Numbered from the stretch's first letter, positions 7,863 through 17,259 are shown. The stretch is DNA of 36,487 nucleotides from Bacteriovoracaceae bacterium (GCA_947446575.1 CANFHC010000030.1:1-36487); one strand, 5' to 3'. Notes: a model not told the origin generated them from the sequence alone. A program made the numbers and translations.

Positions 7863-9067
7863 TAAGCAAATTCCTGTCTCAGTCCTTCGAGCAGACTTTT
7901 TTGTTTTAATCTTCTAAGTAGATAATACGTAATCAGTAAAATCCAAACGAGTGCTAGAAAAAACACCAGCAGATAGTCTTTGTAACTGAGAAATAATTCA
8001 ATTCTTGGCATATAGTAAATATCTGAAGGCAATTCAAAGAGAGAAAATTTTAAGAGGATGAGTTTGAAGATTTGCACGAAGATAATCGAGATAAGACAAC
8101 TTAATCCCCAGATTGATAAGACGAGTTTCATCCATAAGTCGCTCATGGCCTTTTTAGAAAGTCCCAATGCTTTAAATAAAAAAAGTTCTTTGGATTTTTT
8201 TTCATTGATAAAAATAATGAAAGCAAGAATATTAAAAATAGAAATGATCACAACCATTTGCAAAATCATACTGATCATAAACTTTTCAACTTTAACGGCC
8301 TCAATCAGTGAAGTGAGCTCGCGCCAATAAGGCTTAAAATAAAAATCGTATCCAAAGTGCTGACGCAGGTTGACAATTGAATTTTCTATTAATTTCAAAT
8401 CATCGCGCTCATTTGAATCTGGATTTTTGGGAATATTAAAGGAAATCATATTCACTCTATTTTTTAGTTCCAAAATCCGTTGTATTTCATCTAAACGGAC
8501 ATAAACTAAGCGTGAATCTTTTTGATAAATTCCATGATTGATGATTTCTGTAACTTTAAATCTCTCCAATGAAGGCATAGATTTAATCTCAACATTCCCT
8601 TTTCCAAAAGCTAAAACAATTTCATCACCAATTTTAATTTGATTTATTTTGGCTATCTCACTTCCGATGGCCACTTCCCCCATATTTAATTTCAGAGGGA
8701 GATCTACAACTTCCGCGTAACTCTCATCAATAGCTTTGACTAAAACACCTCGGGAGTCTTCATCAAAGATTAAAAAACTTTCTGTCTGTACGAGGGCGGA
8801 AAATGTCTTTATTTTTTGTTGATCGAACTTTTTTCGAATTTCATCATTTAGGACGAAAAATCCCTGGCGAGAATGCATGGCCACATCGCCTACTGATTTT
8901 TTGAGTCCAACTTTAAGTGCGTGATCAAAGCCATCCATTATCCCCATTGTCGAGAGAATTACGGCAATAGAAAATGCCATACCAACGAGAACGCCTACAG
9001 CGAATTTAACGGTAGTTGGATGATCTAAAAAGAGTGTTAAAAAAAGTTTAAAGCGATCATTTTTCAC
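7862..9067 (-). CDS. LolC/LolE-like lipoprotein-releasing permease
   Basis: Inner-membrane subunit of a lipoprotein-releasing ABC transporter, 401 residues. TM1 (about 17-40) is followed by the LolC/E-type segment GIMDGFDHALK, a large periplasmic domain (about 45-260) and three C-terminal TM helices (about 265-287, 310-335, 362-385) of the FtsX/MacB fold. The start is GTG at 9067: AAGGTGAG lies seven bases upstream, while the nearby ATG is out of frame. It abuts prfB (stop ends at 9068). A single permease gene next to lolD suggests a homodimeric LolF-like arrangement, or a second permease elsewhere. Confidence 0.85.
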   Translation of the reverse strand: MKNDRFKLFLTLFLDHPTTVKFAVGVLVGMAFSIAVILSTMGIMDGFDHALKVGLKKSVGDVAMHSRQGFFVLNDEIRKKFDQQKIKTFSALVQTESFLIFDEDSRGVLVKAIDESYAEVVDLPLKLNMGEVAIGSEIAKINQIKIGDEIVLAFGKGNVEIKSMPSLERFKVTEIINHGIYQKDSRLVYVRLDEIQRILELKNRVNMISFNIPKNPDSNERDDLKLIENSIVNLRQHFGYDFYFKPYWRELTSLIEAVKVEKFMISMILQMVVIISIFNILAFIIFINEKKSKELFLFKALGLSKKAMSDLWMKLVLSIWGLSCLISIIFVQIFKLILLKFSLFELPSDIYYMPRIELFLSYKDYLLVFFLALVWILLITYYLLRRLKQKSLLEGLRQEFA

Positions 9068-10211
9068 TTAGTGCTCACCTTGCGGAGTACCTTTTTCAAC
9101 CATCCATCTTAAATAAGCATCAATGAAGGCATCTAGGTCACCTTCTAAAACTTTTTCTGCTTGAGATGATTCAAAATCTGTGCGGTGATCTTTTACTAAT
9201 TTATATGGGTGAAGTACGTATGATCTAATTTGAGCACCAAAAGCAATATCTTTTTTATTGGCTTCAACTTCGGCGCTTTTGGCACGCCTTTTATCCATTT
9301 CTAATTCATAAAGTCTTGAGCGCAGAACTTTCATCGCTTGTGCTTTGTTTTGCAATTGCGAGCGCTCATTTTGGCAAACAACAACTAAGTTAGTTGGTAA
9401 GTGAGTTAATCTTACGGCAGAGTCAGTTGTGTTTACACCTTGCCCACCGGAGCCACCTGCGCGGTAAACATCAATGCGCAAATCTTTATCAAGAATTTCA
9501 ATTTCTATAGTGTCATCAATTTCAGCCGAAACAAAAAGAGAGGCAAAAGATGTGTGCCTTCTGCCTGCTGAATCAAAAGGAGATAAGCGCACTAAACGAT
9601 GAACTCCAGATTCAGATTTAAGTAGGCCGTAAGCATAATTTCCACTTACAGTGATAGTTGCAGATTTTATTCCAGCAGAGTCACCTTCTTGCGTATCTAG
9701 TACTTGCACCTTAAATTTTTTTGATTCAGCCCATCTCATGATCATCCGAAGAATCATATAGGCCCAGTCGCAAGACTCTGTTCCACCAGCTCCAGCATTT
9801 ACCGTAACGATGGCATTATTGGGATCAACTTCACCTGAGAGTAAAACTTTTTGTTCTGCTAATAAAAATTCAGAGAGAAAATTTTTATAAACACCAATAG
9901 CTTCCTCTGCTGAAGGTTCATCATTTTCCGAAAGTGCGAAGTCTAAGAGCACATCGAAATCATCGTATAATTGTTTTAAGTGAAGATAGGTATTAACAAT
10001 TTCTTCAAGGACAGATTTTTCTTTTTGAATTTTGGCAGCATTGGTTGAGTCATCCCAAAAACCTTCCATTCCTTCGATGCGTTTTATTTCTTCGAGACGA
10101 TTTTGCTTTTTTTCAATCTCAAAGCGACCTCCGGAGAAGATCTAGCTTTTCAGTATAATTTTTTATATCGAGCTTTTTTTCATTGAGCTCAATTTTAATT
10201 TGTTCGTTCAT
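9068..10211 (-). CDS. prfB: Peptide chain release factor 2 with programmed +1 frameshift
   Basis: RF2 ends translation at UGA and UAA. The gene begins at the ATG at 10211, one base after the ybeY stop. Codons 1-30 end in CTT at 10124-10122, followed by an in-frame TGA (10121-10119). A +1 shift at CTT-TGA-G continues into the main frame and gives about 380 residues. CGGAGG sits one codon upstream of CTT, copying the E. coli layout (AGGGGG TAT CTT TGA C). The body holds the stop-recognition motif SPF (in RLSPFDSAG) and the catalytic GGQ (in GSGGQGVN). The shift lets RF2 level regulate its own synthesis. A call from the ATG at 10069 would lose about 47 N-terminal residues. Confidence 0.95.
10119..10136 (-). 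promoter_or_regulatory. RF2 autoregulatory frameshift signal
   Basis: The minus-strand string from 10136 reads an internal Shine-Dalgarno (CCGGAGG), a one-codon spacer (TCG), the slip codon CTT and the stop TGA followed by G. In E. coli the same spacing promotes a +1 slip when RF2 is scarce. Here the base after TGA is G rather than the common C. Confidence 0.93.
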
Positions 10212-10212
10212 T

Positions 10213-10722
10213 TTACTTAAACCCTTTCATTTTTTTATAAATTTTTCCAACTAACTTCGATTCATTTTCTTCCATGATTTTTTCTTCTTTGGTCGAGATT
10301 TCATGATCGAATCCTAACAAATGTAAAAAGCCATGGACGGCTAAATGAATAACCTCTTGCTCATAGGTAATTTTAAACTCTTTTGCCTGTTTTAATGCTA
10401 CATCTTTGCAAATGATCAAATCTCCAAGTTCTACTTGCGGAAGATTTTTTTCTAATACTTTACGGTCCGGACGAAGATTCTCATAAATAGGAAATGAGAG
10501 AACATCCGTGGCGTAATCTTTGTGTCGATACTCGCGGTTTAATCTACGGATCTTTGTTTTTCCACAAAGAGTCATGGAAATAGTCACGACTTTGACGCCA
10601 GCAAAATGCGGGTTCTTGGCCAAAAAAGCCGTAAAACTCTTTTCTAGCAAAGGAGTAAGGTCTTTAACTTTACTAGTTTTCTTTTTTATTCCACTATCAT
10701 GTAGAGTAATACTTAATTTCAT
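10213..10722 (-). CDS. ybeY: Endoribonuclease YbeY
   Basis: Zinc-dependent single-strand endoribonuclease involved in 16S rRNA 3'-end maturation and ribosome quality control. It has 169 residues. The motif VIHLAVHGFLHLLGFDHE holds the metal ligands His130, His134 and His140 (HxxxHxxxxxH), and DVLSFP upstream is also typical. The ATG at 10722 has AGGG immediately before it, so initiation may be weak. It is divergent from mazG with only 17 bases between starts, so both promoters must lie inside the opposite gene or overlap. prfB begins one base after its stop. Confidence 0.95.
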   Translation of the reverse strand: MKLSITLHDSGIKKKTSKVKDLTPLLEKSFTAFLAKNPHFAGVKVVTISMTLCGKTKIRRLNREYRHKDYATDVLSFPIYENLRPDRKVLEKNLPQVELGDLIICKDVALKQAKEFKITYEQEVIHLAVHGFLHLLGFDHEISTKEEKIMEENESKLVGKIYKKMKGFK

Positions 10723-10739
10723 CCCTAAAAAGGTATCAC

Positions 10740-11552
10740 ATGAAAAGTAATTTTGAAAAACTAAAAGATGTAATCACGGCCCTTCGCGATCCTGTCCACG
10801 GGTGTCCGTGGGATTTAAAACAAACCCATGAGTCATTACTCAAGTATCTTCTCGAAGAATCTTATGAGTTCATCGAAGCGGTGGAAGAAAAAGATCCTAA
10901 AAAAATGGAAGAAGAAATTGGTGATGTCTTGATGCAAGTTCTGTTGCATGCTCAAATGGCCAGCGAAAAAGGTCAATTTGATATTGAATCAGTTTCAGCT
11001 GCATTAACTGAAAAACTTATAAGAAGACATCCTCACGTTTTCGAAAATAATCAAACAAAAATTGATGCCGACCAAGTCTTAGTCAATTGGGAAAAAATCA
11101 AAAAAGAAGAGAAAGCACGCACGGAAGGATTGAAAACTCATCACCGCATCAGCGCTTCAGTCTTAAATGCTCCCCCACTTATGGCCGCAACGAAAATTGG
11201 AAAAAAAACTAACGACTTAAAATTTGATTGGGAAGATTACAATCAAGTAGCTTATAAAGTTGAAGAAGAATGGCAAGAGCTTAAAGAAGAGCTTACTCCA
11301 AATCGCGCAATTAACCGAGATGCGGTTATGGAAGAAATGGGTGATTTGCTTTTTTCTATCGCTCAACTTGCTCGTCATTTGAATATGGATCCACACGATG
11401 CTCTAAGAGCAGCTAATAAAAAATTCCTCCGTCGCTTTCACGCCATGGAAGATTTAATGCTGGCCCGTGGAGTTGAACTTGAAGGAATGAATCAAGAGCA
11501 AATGGATGTTTATTGGAATCAGGCAAAACGAGATGAAAAAGCTAAAAAATAA
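10740..11552 (+). CDS. mazG: Nucleoside triphosphate pyrophosphohydrolase MazG
   Basis: Hydrolyses NTPs and dNTPs to monophosphates and pyrophosphate, a house-cleaning enzyme. It has 270 residues, matching E. coli MazG. Two MazG domains are visible: the first with CPWDLKQTH, LLEESYEFIEA and EEEIGDVLMQV (the EExxE and ExxD metal-binding patterns, residues about 39-62), the second with VEEEWQELKEE and MEEMGDLLFS. AAGG lies seven bases before the ATG. Its 3' end overlaps coaE by about 20 bases, implying one transcript. Confidence 0.95.
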   Translation: MKSNFEKLKDVITALRDPVHGCPWDLKQTHESLLKYLLEESYEFIEAVEEKDPKKMEEEIGDVLMQVLLHAQMASEKGQFDIESVSAALTEKLIRRHPHVFENNQTKIDADQVLVNWEKIKKEEKARTEGLKTHHRISASVLNAPPLMAATKIGKKTNDLKFDWEDYNQVAYKVEEEWQELKEELTPNRAINRDAVMEEMGDLLFSIAQLARHLNMDPHDALRAANKKFLRRFHAMEDLMLARGVELEGMNQEQMDVYWNQAKRDEKAKK

Positions 11553-12171
11553 TTTAGTTAAACTAACGCAAGATTCAAGACTGTATCAAATTCCAGTTCC
11601 AATTATTGGACTTACTGGAGGAATTGGTACTGGCAAGAGTACTGTAGCTGATCTTTTTAGAAAGAGTGGAATTCCTGTAATAGACGCCGATAAAAATGTA
11701 AAAAGTATTTATCAAAAGCCAAAAACTATTCAATTTATAAAAGAGAATTTCCCAACAGCAATAAATGAAGGTGTCATTAATTTTAAAAAGATAAGAGAAA
11801 TCGTTTTTATCAATTCGGACGCTAAAGATCTTTTAGAAAAATATATTTATGCCCAATTGCCAGAAGAATTTAAAAAAGCTTTTTTAGAATTTAATGAACC
11901 AACATTTGTTGTTTATGATGTTCCGCTTTTATTTGAAAAGCAGTTGCACCTTTTGGTGGATCTCTCAATTTGCGTCTACGCTCCGAGGGAAACACAAATT
12001 ACTCGCCTTATGGCCCGCGATCATTCAACGAGAGAATTAGCAGAGAGCATTCTTGACAACCAGATTGATATTGAAGAAAAGAAAAAACTCGCTGATCTCG
12101 TTTTGACTAATACTCAAGACAAGAGCGATCTTGCTCTTCAATTCGATAAACTTTTGACAGACATTTCTTAA
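11533..12171 (+). CDS. coaE: Dephospho-CoA kinase CoaE
   Basis: Last step of coenzyme A synthesis: phosphorylates the ribose 3'-OH of dephospho-CoA. Counting from the ATG at 11533 it has 212 residues, close to the family's 200. The P-loop GLTGGIGTGKST is at residues 26-37, and DADK and the lid region TRLMARDHSTRELA are recognisable. An ATG at 11506 would add nine residues and lies deeper inside mazG; the 11533 ATG has AGG nine bases upstream and gives the more usual length. It ends just before a bidirectional terminator shared with the flagellar operon. Confidence 0.93.
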   Translation: MKKLKNNLVKLTQDSRLYQIPVPIIGLTGGIGTGKSTVADLFRKSGIPVIDADKNVKSIYQKPKTIQFIKENFPTAINEGVINFKKIREIVFINSDAKDLLEKYIYAQLPEEFKKAFLEFNEPTFVVYDVPLLFEKQLHLLVDLSICVYAPRETQITRLMARDHSTRELAESILDNQIDIEEKKKLADLVLTNTQDKSDLALQFDKLLTDIS

Positions 12172-12186
12172 ATGCCAATGAGAAAT

Positions 12187-12216
12187 AAAAAAGGCTTCTT
12201 TACGAAGCCTTTTTTA
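12187..12216. terminator. Bidirectional Rho-independent terminator
   Basis: AAGGCTTC (12191-12198) pairs with GAAGCCTT across a short loop, preceded by a run of A and followed by a run of T. It can therefore stop transcription of coaE on the plus strand and of the flagellar operon on the minus strand. It fills the 45-base gap between the two convergent genes. Confidence 0.9.
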
Positions 12217-14571
12217 TTATACTGTTTGCTCAGGAGTAATAATTTTTAAGTGCTCTGCTGTCATGCCAGAGAGTCTGCACATTTCATCAATCCGTTTCAT
12301 CTCAGACTTTAAATTGATCACTAGCATTTTTAAGACTTGAACCATCTCATCATCTTTAGCATGAGCATTTTGAGAAATTTTAGAAGCTGAGAACTGGGCG
12401 TTTTCTAAATTGTTTTTTACGATTTCTAAACGTTGTCTTATAGAGTCTAGATCAATTCTCTCACGAGATTCTACCATCATATCCATTTTCATAACAGTAA
12501 CATCTAACTGAGTCACAACTTCGTTAAAGCCATTTAAAACTTTTTCAAATCCCTTCATTTCTAGTTTTATTTTCCCTAAGAACTGATCAACTCTAAGAGT
12601 GTCATCTTCGTGATTTTGAAAAATTAACAATTGATCGAGCACTTGAGTAATACGTGATTTAAACTCTTCTACGTTGCCTTTAAGTTCTTTAAATTCTGAC
12701 TTTAGACCAGTAATAGTTTTTAAGCTTTTTATATAATCATCGACCGTTTTCTCAGCTTTTTCAGCACTCGTAAGAATCTTGTTTTGATCTTTGTAAAACT
12801 CTCTTGAAGAACTAAGGGCAAATTTAAATTGTTCTTCTAATTGGTCACGGGCATCTAAGACAGCTGTAACAGAAGATTTGAATTGATTGTATTTGCTTAC
12901 AGAGGCCCTTTGAGTTTCAAAAGAAGCAACTAGTGATTTTCTCATATCAGCTAAAATATTGCGTTGATCATTTAGTGAATTTTCTAGTCTTTCAATTTCG
13001 CCTGATAACTCATCACGTAGAGCTTCATTTTTATCTACGTATTGGACAAACTTAGAAAACAGATCTGCTCCTCCAGCGATATCTGCATCGTTGCGAAGTT
13101 GTGCTTTTAAATCGTTTGTCATTGTCTCGTTAGAATAAGTTTCCATTAAAGTAACCAGAGGTGCAACAATAGCCGCTTTTTGATTACTTAATCTCTCTTC
13201 AACTTCTTTCATCGGATAGAAAATAATCATAATGCGTTTTTGTGCCGAATACTCAGCAGGTGAAACGTGCATTTCGTAAGGAATAGGTTTAGCTACTCCT
13301 GCTGTTTTAACTTGGATTTTATAAACACCGTGAGTGCTCATGCGAAGTGCACTTAAAATAGAACTATTATCTTCAAGATTTGTAAAACGTTGTAAGAAGT
13401 CCCATGTTAGTGAATCTCCTCCATCTTCGTTGAAATTTTGTAATTTCCATTCTTCATAAAAATGAGAATTTCCCCAAATCATATTTAGATTTGAATCTAA
13501 TAAGATAGAAGCAAACGGCATCGCCTCTTGAAAGATTGATCCAAAAGTCATTCTTTTGTGAACATAGTCACGATATTTTTCTAACTCACCAGTGAATTCA
13601 TGAGAGAACTTATCTATACTTTTTGGTTCTAAAGGAAGTAATCCTTCTTTTATAGTATCCAAGATAAGTTTCTCAGTTTTTTGAGATCCTCTTTTGGTTG
13701 AATAATTATAAAGCAAGAGCCCTAGAGCTAGGGAAAGCGAAAAACTAGCAAAAACAATTATTAGTGAGTACATAATTGTTTGAGAACTTTTTTCAAATTG
13801 GATTTTCTTTAAAGCGATTTCCGGTTCTACAAACTTAAACCACGTGTGGTAGTCTGCAGAGAAATCTTTAAATGTACGATTGAATTTTTTATGATCTTCG
13901 ACATAAGTATCAAGCATGCTTGTTTCTATTTTTATCGTTTTAATTCGATTAATAATAGCGCTCTTTATATCAGCTGGAAGTCCTGTAGATTCTGCAAAGT
14001 TTGTCATGGCTTCTATATCATTATTAATTGACTGAGCTAAGTTTTGAGTTTTTTCAAAATTATAAAGTCCACCTTGTATGATTCGACCAGGTGAAGATTT
14101 GATTCTCAAATTGATCGCCATTTTTGTAAGTGTCGGCCACTTTTTTTCTGTAACAAAACTCTCAAACGCCGTAGCCTTTGCAGTAATACTATTTAAAACA
14201 GAAGTTAGTTCAGGAGCCGATAGAAAATTTATTAAATCCGCTTTGATTTTTTTAGTATTGTCTTCAAAAGTAGTTTTATCACCAGTAGGTTTTATTGATT
14301 TTAAATCGTGAATGTCTTGATCAAGACGATTGAAGATTCTATTGGCATCTTTAATTCTGTCTCCATCAACAAATTTTTTGATTTCATCAATATCATTACG
14401 CTCTTTTACTGCGCGAACTTTACTAGTTCCATCGTAAAGATTACTGACGTATTCGATATTCAGCAGCCCTGAAGTCCAATAGTAGTTTACTCCATATAAA
14501 AATAAACCTGTCATTGCGAGAATCACAAAGACGTAATAGAAATGCACAACTCGTCCTAGAGTAAATCGCAT
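12217..14571 (-). CDS. Membrane protein with PAS-like region and long coiled coil, last gene of flagellar operon
   Basis: No specific family recognised. The 784 residues read as TM1 (about 10-29), a helical extracytoplasmic region (about 40-265), TM2 (about 273-291), a short linker, a PAS-like region (about 353-462, with ASILLDSNLNMIWGN and YKIQV), then a cytoplasmic coiled coil to the C-terminus. The topology resembles a chemoreceptor, but the conserved MCP hairpin tip is absent and there is no histidine kinase, GGDEF or phosphatase motif. It follows the 320-residue orphan downstream of fliA and ends at the operon terminator. A sensor, scaffold or polar landmark for the motor are all possible; the function is unknown. 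Confidence 0.85.
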   Translation of the reverse strand: MRFTLGRVVHFYYVFVILAMTGLFLYGVNYYWTSGLLNIEYVSNLYDGTSKVRAVKERNDIDEIKKFVDGDRIKDANRIFNRLDQDIHDLKSIKPTGDKTTFEDNTKKIKADLINFLSAPELTSVLNSITAKATAFESFVTEKKWPTLTKMAINLRIKSSPGRIIQGGLYNFEKTQNLAQSINNDIEAMTNFAESTGLPADIKSAIINRIKTIKIETSMLDTYVEDHKKFNRTFKDFSADYHTWFKFVEPEIALKKIQFEKSSQTIMYSLIIVFASFSLSLALGLLLYNYSTKRGSQKTEKLILDTIKEGLLPLEPKSIDKFSHEFTGELEKYRDYVHKRMTFGSIFQEAMPFASILLDSNLNMIWGNSHFYEEWKLQNFNEDGGDSLTWDFLQRFTNLEDNSSILSALRMSTHGVYKIQVKTAGVAKPIPYEMHVSPAEYSAQKRIMIIFYPMKEVEERLSNQKAAIVAPLVTLMETYSNETMTNDLKAQLRNDADIAGGADLFSKFVQYVDKNEALRDELSGEIERLENSLNDQRNILADMRKSLVASFETQRASVSKYNQFKSSVTAVLDARDQLEEQFKFALSSSREFYKDQNKILTSAEKAEKTVDDYIKSLKTITGLKSEFKELKGNVEEFKSRITQVLDQLLIFQNHEDDTLRVDQFLGKIKLEMKGFEKVLNGFNEVVTQLDVTVMKMDMMVESRERIDLDSIRQRLEIVKNNLENAQFSASKISQNAHAKDDEMVQVLKMLVINLKSEMKRIDEMCRLSGMTAEHLKIITPEQTV

Positions 14572-14604
14572 AAGAGCTCCTTAGAGAGAATAGTAGAAAA
14601 TAAA

Positions 14605-15567
14605 TTACTGATTAAATAGGGAGAAAAAATCGATCGTTCGATAATATGTAGAAACATCCTGTTCCCTCATTTGTCCATCTTGACTGCTGGCTAGACTACG
14701 TGAATAAGCCTCAGTTGAAAGGTTACCTTTCATTGGTAGTATGATAGAAACTGGACGAAATAAAAAGGGAAAGTGCAAAATTTCTTTGTTAGCTGATTCC
14801 AGACGAGATAGGTCTGGTACTTGATAAGAATCTTTCACAGACAGATCACTTCCTACCTCTATCACGTTGTGTTCACCTACTGCTTTTACGTCATCTAAAT
14901 GAGCGCGATATTGACAAAAAATATTGGAAAATCCGACAAAATAGTTTTCTTTTTGAGACACTTTAAAATTCACTTTATAAACTAGTGAATCATCGTGAGA
15001 AATATCAACTTTTAAATCTAATTTAAAAAGCCCTGCTCTCGCCGTTTTTTCGACATTAAACGTCAGCAGTACTTTTTGATGCAAAAGTTTTCTAGTTACA
15101 ACATAGATGAATTTGCGGTTAATTTCGAGGTGTCCATCTTCAAGGATCATCCCTGAAATTTGAAGCTTTCCTTCATTGAGTCTAGTTTCAATATTTCCAT
15201 GGTAATTAAACAATGAAACGACAGATAGCACTTCAGGGATGATTTCTAAAATCAGATTCCACTTTTGCAGGTCTATCTTAGAAGTCGACTTATAGTATTC
15301 GAAACTTTTAAATTTTACTTTATTACTAAAAAAATTAGTAAAAATGGATTCAAATTTCTCATCGAGAACTTTTGAGACTTGCTCATAGTGGGCCACTTGT
15401 CCTTGAGAGTTTACGTCAGCCTTTCTTTTCATTTCCGACAAATGAAAATAAGCCCGACCAATCAAGGGCGAGAGTGAAAATTCAGAAAGAAGCTGAATAT
15501 CCTCAAGGGTACTCAGGCTCTTTTCAAATTCATCATTAAATGATGTTTGATGATTTCTTTTTTCCAT
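14605..15567 (-). CDS. Uncharacterised protein in flagellar operon after fliA
   Basis: Soluble-looking protein of 320 residues with no signal peptide or membrane segment and no family I recognise. The N-terminal 100 residues look helical and charged. The middle (about 130-260) is rich in alternating hydrophobic residues and may be a beta-sandwich-like fold (ILEDGHLEINRKFIYVV, LFKLDLKVDISHD). It starts three bases after the fliA stop with no clear Shine-Dalgarno, so translation probably depends on coupling to fliA. The 784-residue membrane protein follows after 33 bases. Position suggests a flagellar or motility role, but nothing in the sequence proves it. Confidence 0.8.
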   Translation of the reverse strand: MEKRNHQTSFNDEFEKSLSTLEDIQLLSEFSLSPLIGRAYFHLSEMKRKADVNSQGQVAHYEQVSKVLDEKFESIFTNFFSNKVKFKSFEYYKSTSKIDLQKWNLILEIIPEVLSVVSLFNYHGNIETRLNEGKLQISGMILEDGHLEINRKFIYVVTRKLLHQKVLLTFNVEKTARAGLFKLDLKVDISHDDSLVYKVNFKVSQKENYFVGFSNIFCQYRAHLDDVKAVGEHNVIEVGSDLSVKDSYQVPDLSRLESANKEILHFPFLFRPVSIILPMKGNLSTEAYSRSLASSQDGQMREQDVSTYYRTIDFFSLFNQ

Positions 15568-15570
15568 TTT

Positions 15571-16356
15571 TTAGCTAGCAAGATCCTCTACTGATTCAAA
15601 AATAGTTCTAAGTTTTGCTCTTAGTTTTAGAATCGCCTGTGTATGAAGTTGCGATACTCTCGATTCAGTTACGTCTAAAACTGATCCGATTTCTTTAAGG
15701 TTTAAATCTTCATAATAGTATAAGGAAAGCACGAGTCTTTGCTTTTCTGGCAAAGTCATAATTCCTTCTTTGATCTTTTCACGTGAATCTTTCTGGCTTA
15801 CAGTCGTGTATGGATTTAATGCTCTATGGTCTTCCATAACTTCTGAAATAAGTTTTTTATCGCCTTTATTAAAGCTGGCTGAATCATCGATATTTAACAA
15901 TGAAATAGACTTCGCTTTATTTAATAAATCATGGAATTCTTCTTGGTTCATTCCCAGCTCAGAACACATTTCTTCATCTGTTGCTGGACGACCTAAATTA
16001 GCTTCCAGTTTCGAGTATGCTCTCTCTACTGTTTTGGCTTTTTCACGGATGGATCTTGGTACCCAGTCTTGAGCACGAAGTTCATCTAGGATGGCCCCAC
16101 GGATTCTGAATTCAGCGTATGTTTTAAATTTGTTATCGCGAGTTGGATCGAATTTTTCAATTGCGTCCATGAGTCCGATAACTCCACAAGAAATGAGATC
16201 ATCCAACTCAATATTTGATGGAAGACGAGACGCAATTTTTTGCGCGATGTATTTTACGAGTGGTGCATACTCAATAATAATTTCATCTTTAACTTTAGGT
16301 TCTACAGTTGAGCGGTAGTCTTTTAAGTTTTTCAATTTTTTTGATAGAGTCGACAT
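15571..16356 (-). CDS. fliA: RNA polymerase sigma-28 factor FliA
   Basis: Flagellar sigma factor (FliA/WhiG/SigD group) that directs late flagellar and motility genes. It has 261 residues. Region 2 is clear (YAPLVKYIAQKIASRLP, DLISCGVIGLMDAIEKFDP, FKTYAEFRIRGAILDELRAQDWVPRS), region 3 follows, and region 4 ends with the helix-turn-helix LNLKEIGSVLDVTESRVSQLH. GGAGAG precedes the ATG. It directly follows flhG, as in many polar-flagellate genomes. Sigma28-like promoter candidates occur in this window at 30232 and, more weakly, at 33684. Confidence 0.95.
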   Translation of the reverse strand: MSTLSKKLKNLKDYRSTVEPKVKDEIIIEYAPLVKYIAQKIASRLPSNIELDDLISCGVIGLMDAIEKFDPTRDNKFKTYAEFRIRGAILDELRAQDWVPRSIREKAKTVERAYSKLEANLGRPATDEEMCSELGMNQEEFHDLLNKAKSISLLNIDDSASFNKGDKKLISEVMEDHRALNPYTTVSQKDSREKIKEGIMTLPEKQRLVLSLYYYEDLNLKEIGSVLDVTESRVSQLHTQAILKLRAKLRTIFESVEDLAS

Positions 16357-16371
16357 TTTTGCTCTCCCTGC

Positions 16372-17259
16372 TTAAAGTGTAAAACGAACGTCGTGTTCGA
16401 GGCGAGTTGTGAACTTCGGTGCAAATTCGGAGTCTGCACTTTTAGCTGCGCCCTCTATCTCTTCGGTAAATTTCTTTACGATTTTCACAAAATTCTTATG
16501 CAGGGAAGAATTTTCCTGGTGAAGTAAAACTGTATCAAAGTGATCGACTGGGGACTCTTCGTTTTTAATTCCACCTAAGATGTGAAGTCGGCATTTTAAA
16601 AATGTTTCGACTGTTTCACTCAGGGTTTTTACCATTCTTTGGTATTGAGGTTCTGAAGAGACTTTATTAATAAGTAAATGATTATCATTCACACCAAATT
16701 CTTTATTTAAGATTTTAATAAGTGAATATGAATCAGTGACAGAAGATTTATCCGGCGTCACGACTACAAAACGATAATCGCTGTAAGCGTTTAGAGTAAG
16801 AGTTTCTTTTGTTATCCCCGCGGGGCAATCCAAAATAATATAATCGTAGTCGCGTTCATGATTAACGAGAATATCAATGATGATGCGGTCTACTTCGAGA
16901 GTCTTGTTAAAGAGATCTATATTGCCATTACAACCCGAAAGTAAATGAAGGTTGCCATCCTTATGGAGACAATCATCAAACTCTCTTTGAGCTGAAATGA
17001 GCTCATAAAAATAATTTGTAATCGGAAGACCAAGTTTTACAACTGTATTAGATAAATTAGTATCACAATCAAGGAGCAAAACCTTATAGCCTGATTGGGC
17101 CATAAGTTTTGCCATTTTTACAGCGACTGAAGTTTTCCCAACTCCCCCCTTACCTGCGGTAACGGAAATTGTTTTTGCTTTTAGACTTGTTTTTTTGGAC
17201 TGGTATTTATTCTGAGAAACGAGCCAATCACTTGGATTGGATTTTTTTAAACTAAGCAT
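16372..17259 (-). CDS. flhG: MinD-like ATPase FlhG (FleN/YlxH)
   Basis: ParA/MinD-family ATPase that limits flagellar number and partners FlhF. It has 295 residues. The deviant Walker A GKGGVGKT is at 36-43, the switch segment LLLDCDTNLSN at 61-71, and the Walker B-like block ILDCPAGI near 146, so ATP binding looks intact. FlhG proteins usually carry an N-terminal DQAxxLR motif that activates the FlhF GTPase; the first 30 residues here contain no such motif. That absence matches the degenerate G-domain in the neighbouring FlhF. AGGAAG precedes the ATG. The 85-base gap to flhF holds no gene. Confidence 0.92.
   Translation of the reverse strand: MLSLKKSNPSDWLVSQNKYQSKKTSLKAKTISVTAGKGGVGKTSVAVKMAKLMAQSGYKVLLLDCDTNLSNTVVKLGLPITNYFYELISAQREFDDCLHKDGNLHLLSGCNGNIDLFNKTLEVDRIIIDILVNHERDYDYIILDCPAGITKETLTLNAYSDYRFVVVTPDKSSVTDSYSLIKILNKEFGVNDNHLLINKVSSEPQYQRMVKTLSETVETFLKCRLHILGGIKNEESPVDHFDTVLLHQENSSLHKNFVKIVKKFTEEIEGAAKSADSEFAPKFTTRLEHDVRFTL

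Noticed and set aside
10520-10750. Plus-strand open frame opposite ybeY
   Set aside because: Antisense to the conserved ybeY frame and it shows no protein-like composition or ribosome-binding site.
11691-11700. GCCGATAA, a perfect FliA -10 box, inside coaE
   Set aside because: It encodes the conserved Asp-Ala-Asp of coaE and no TAAA-type -35 box lies at the right distance.
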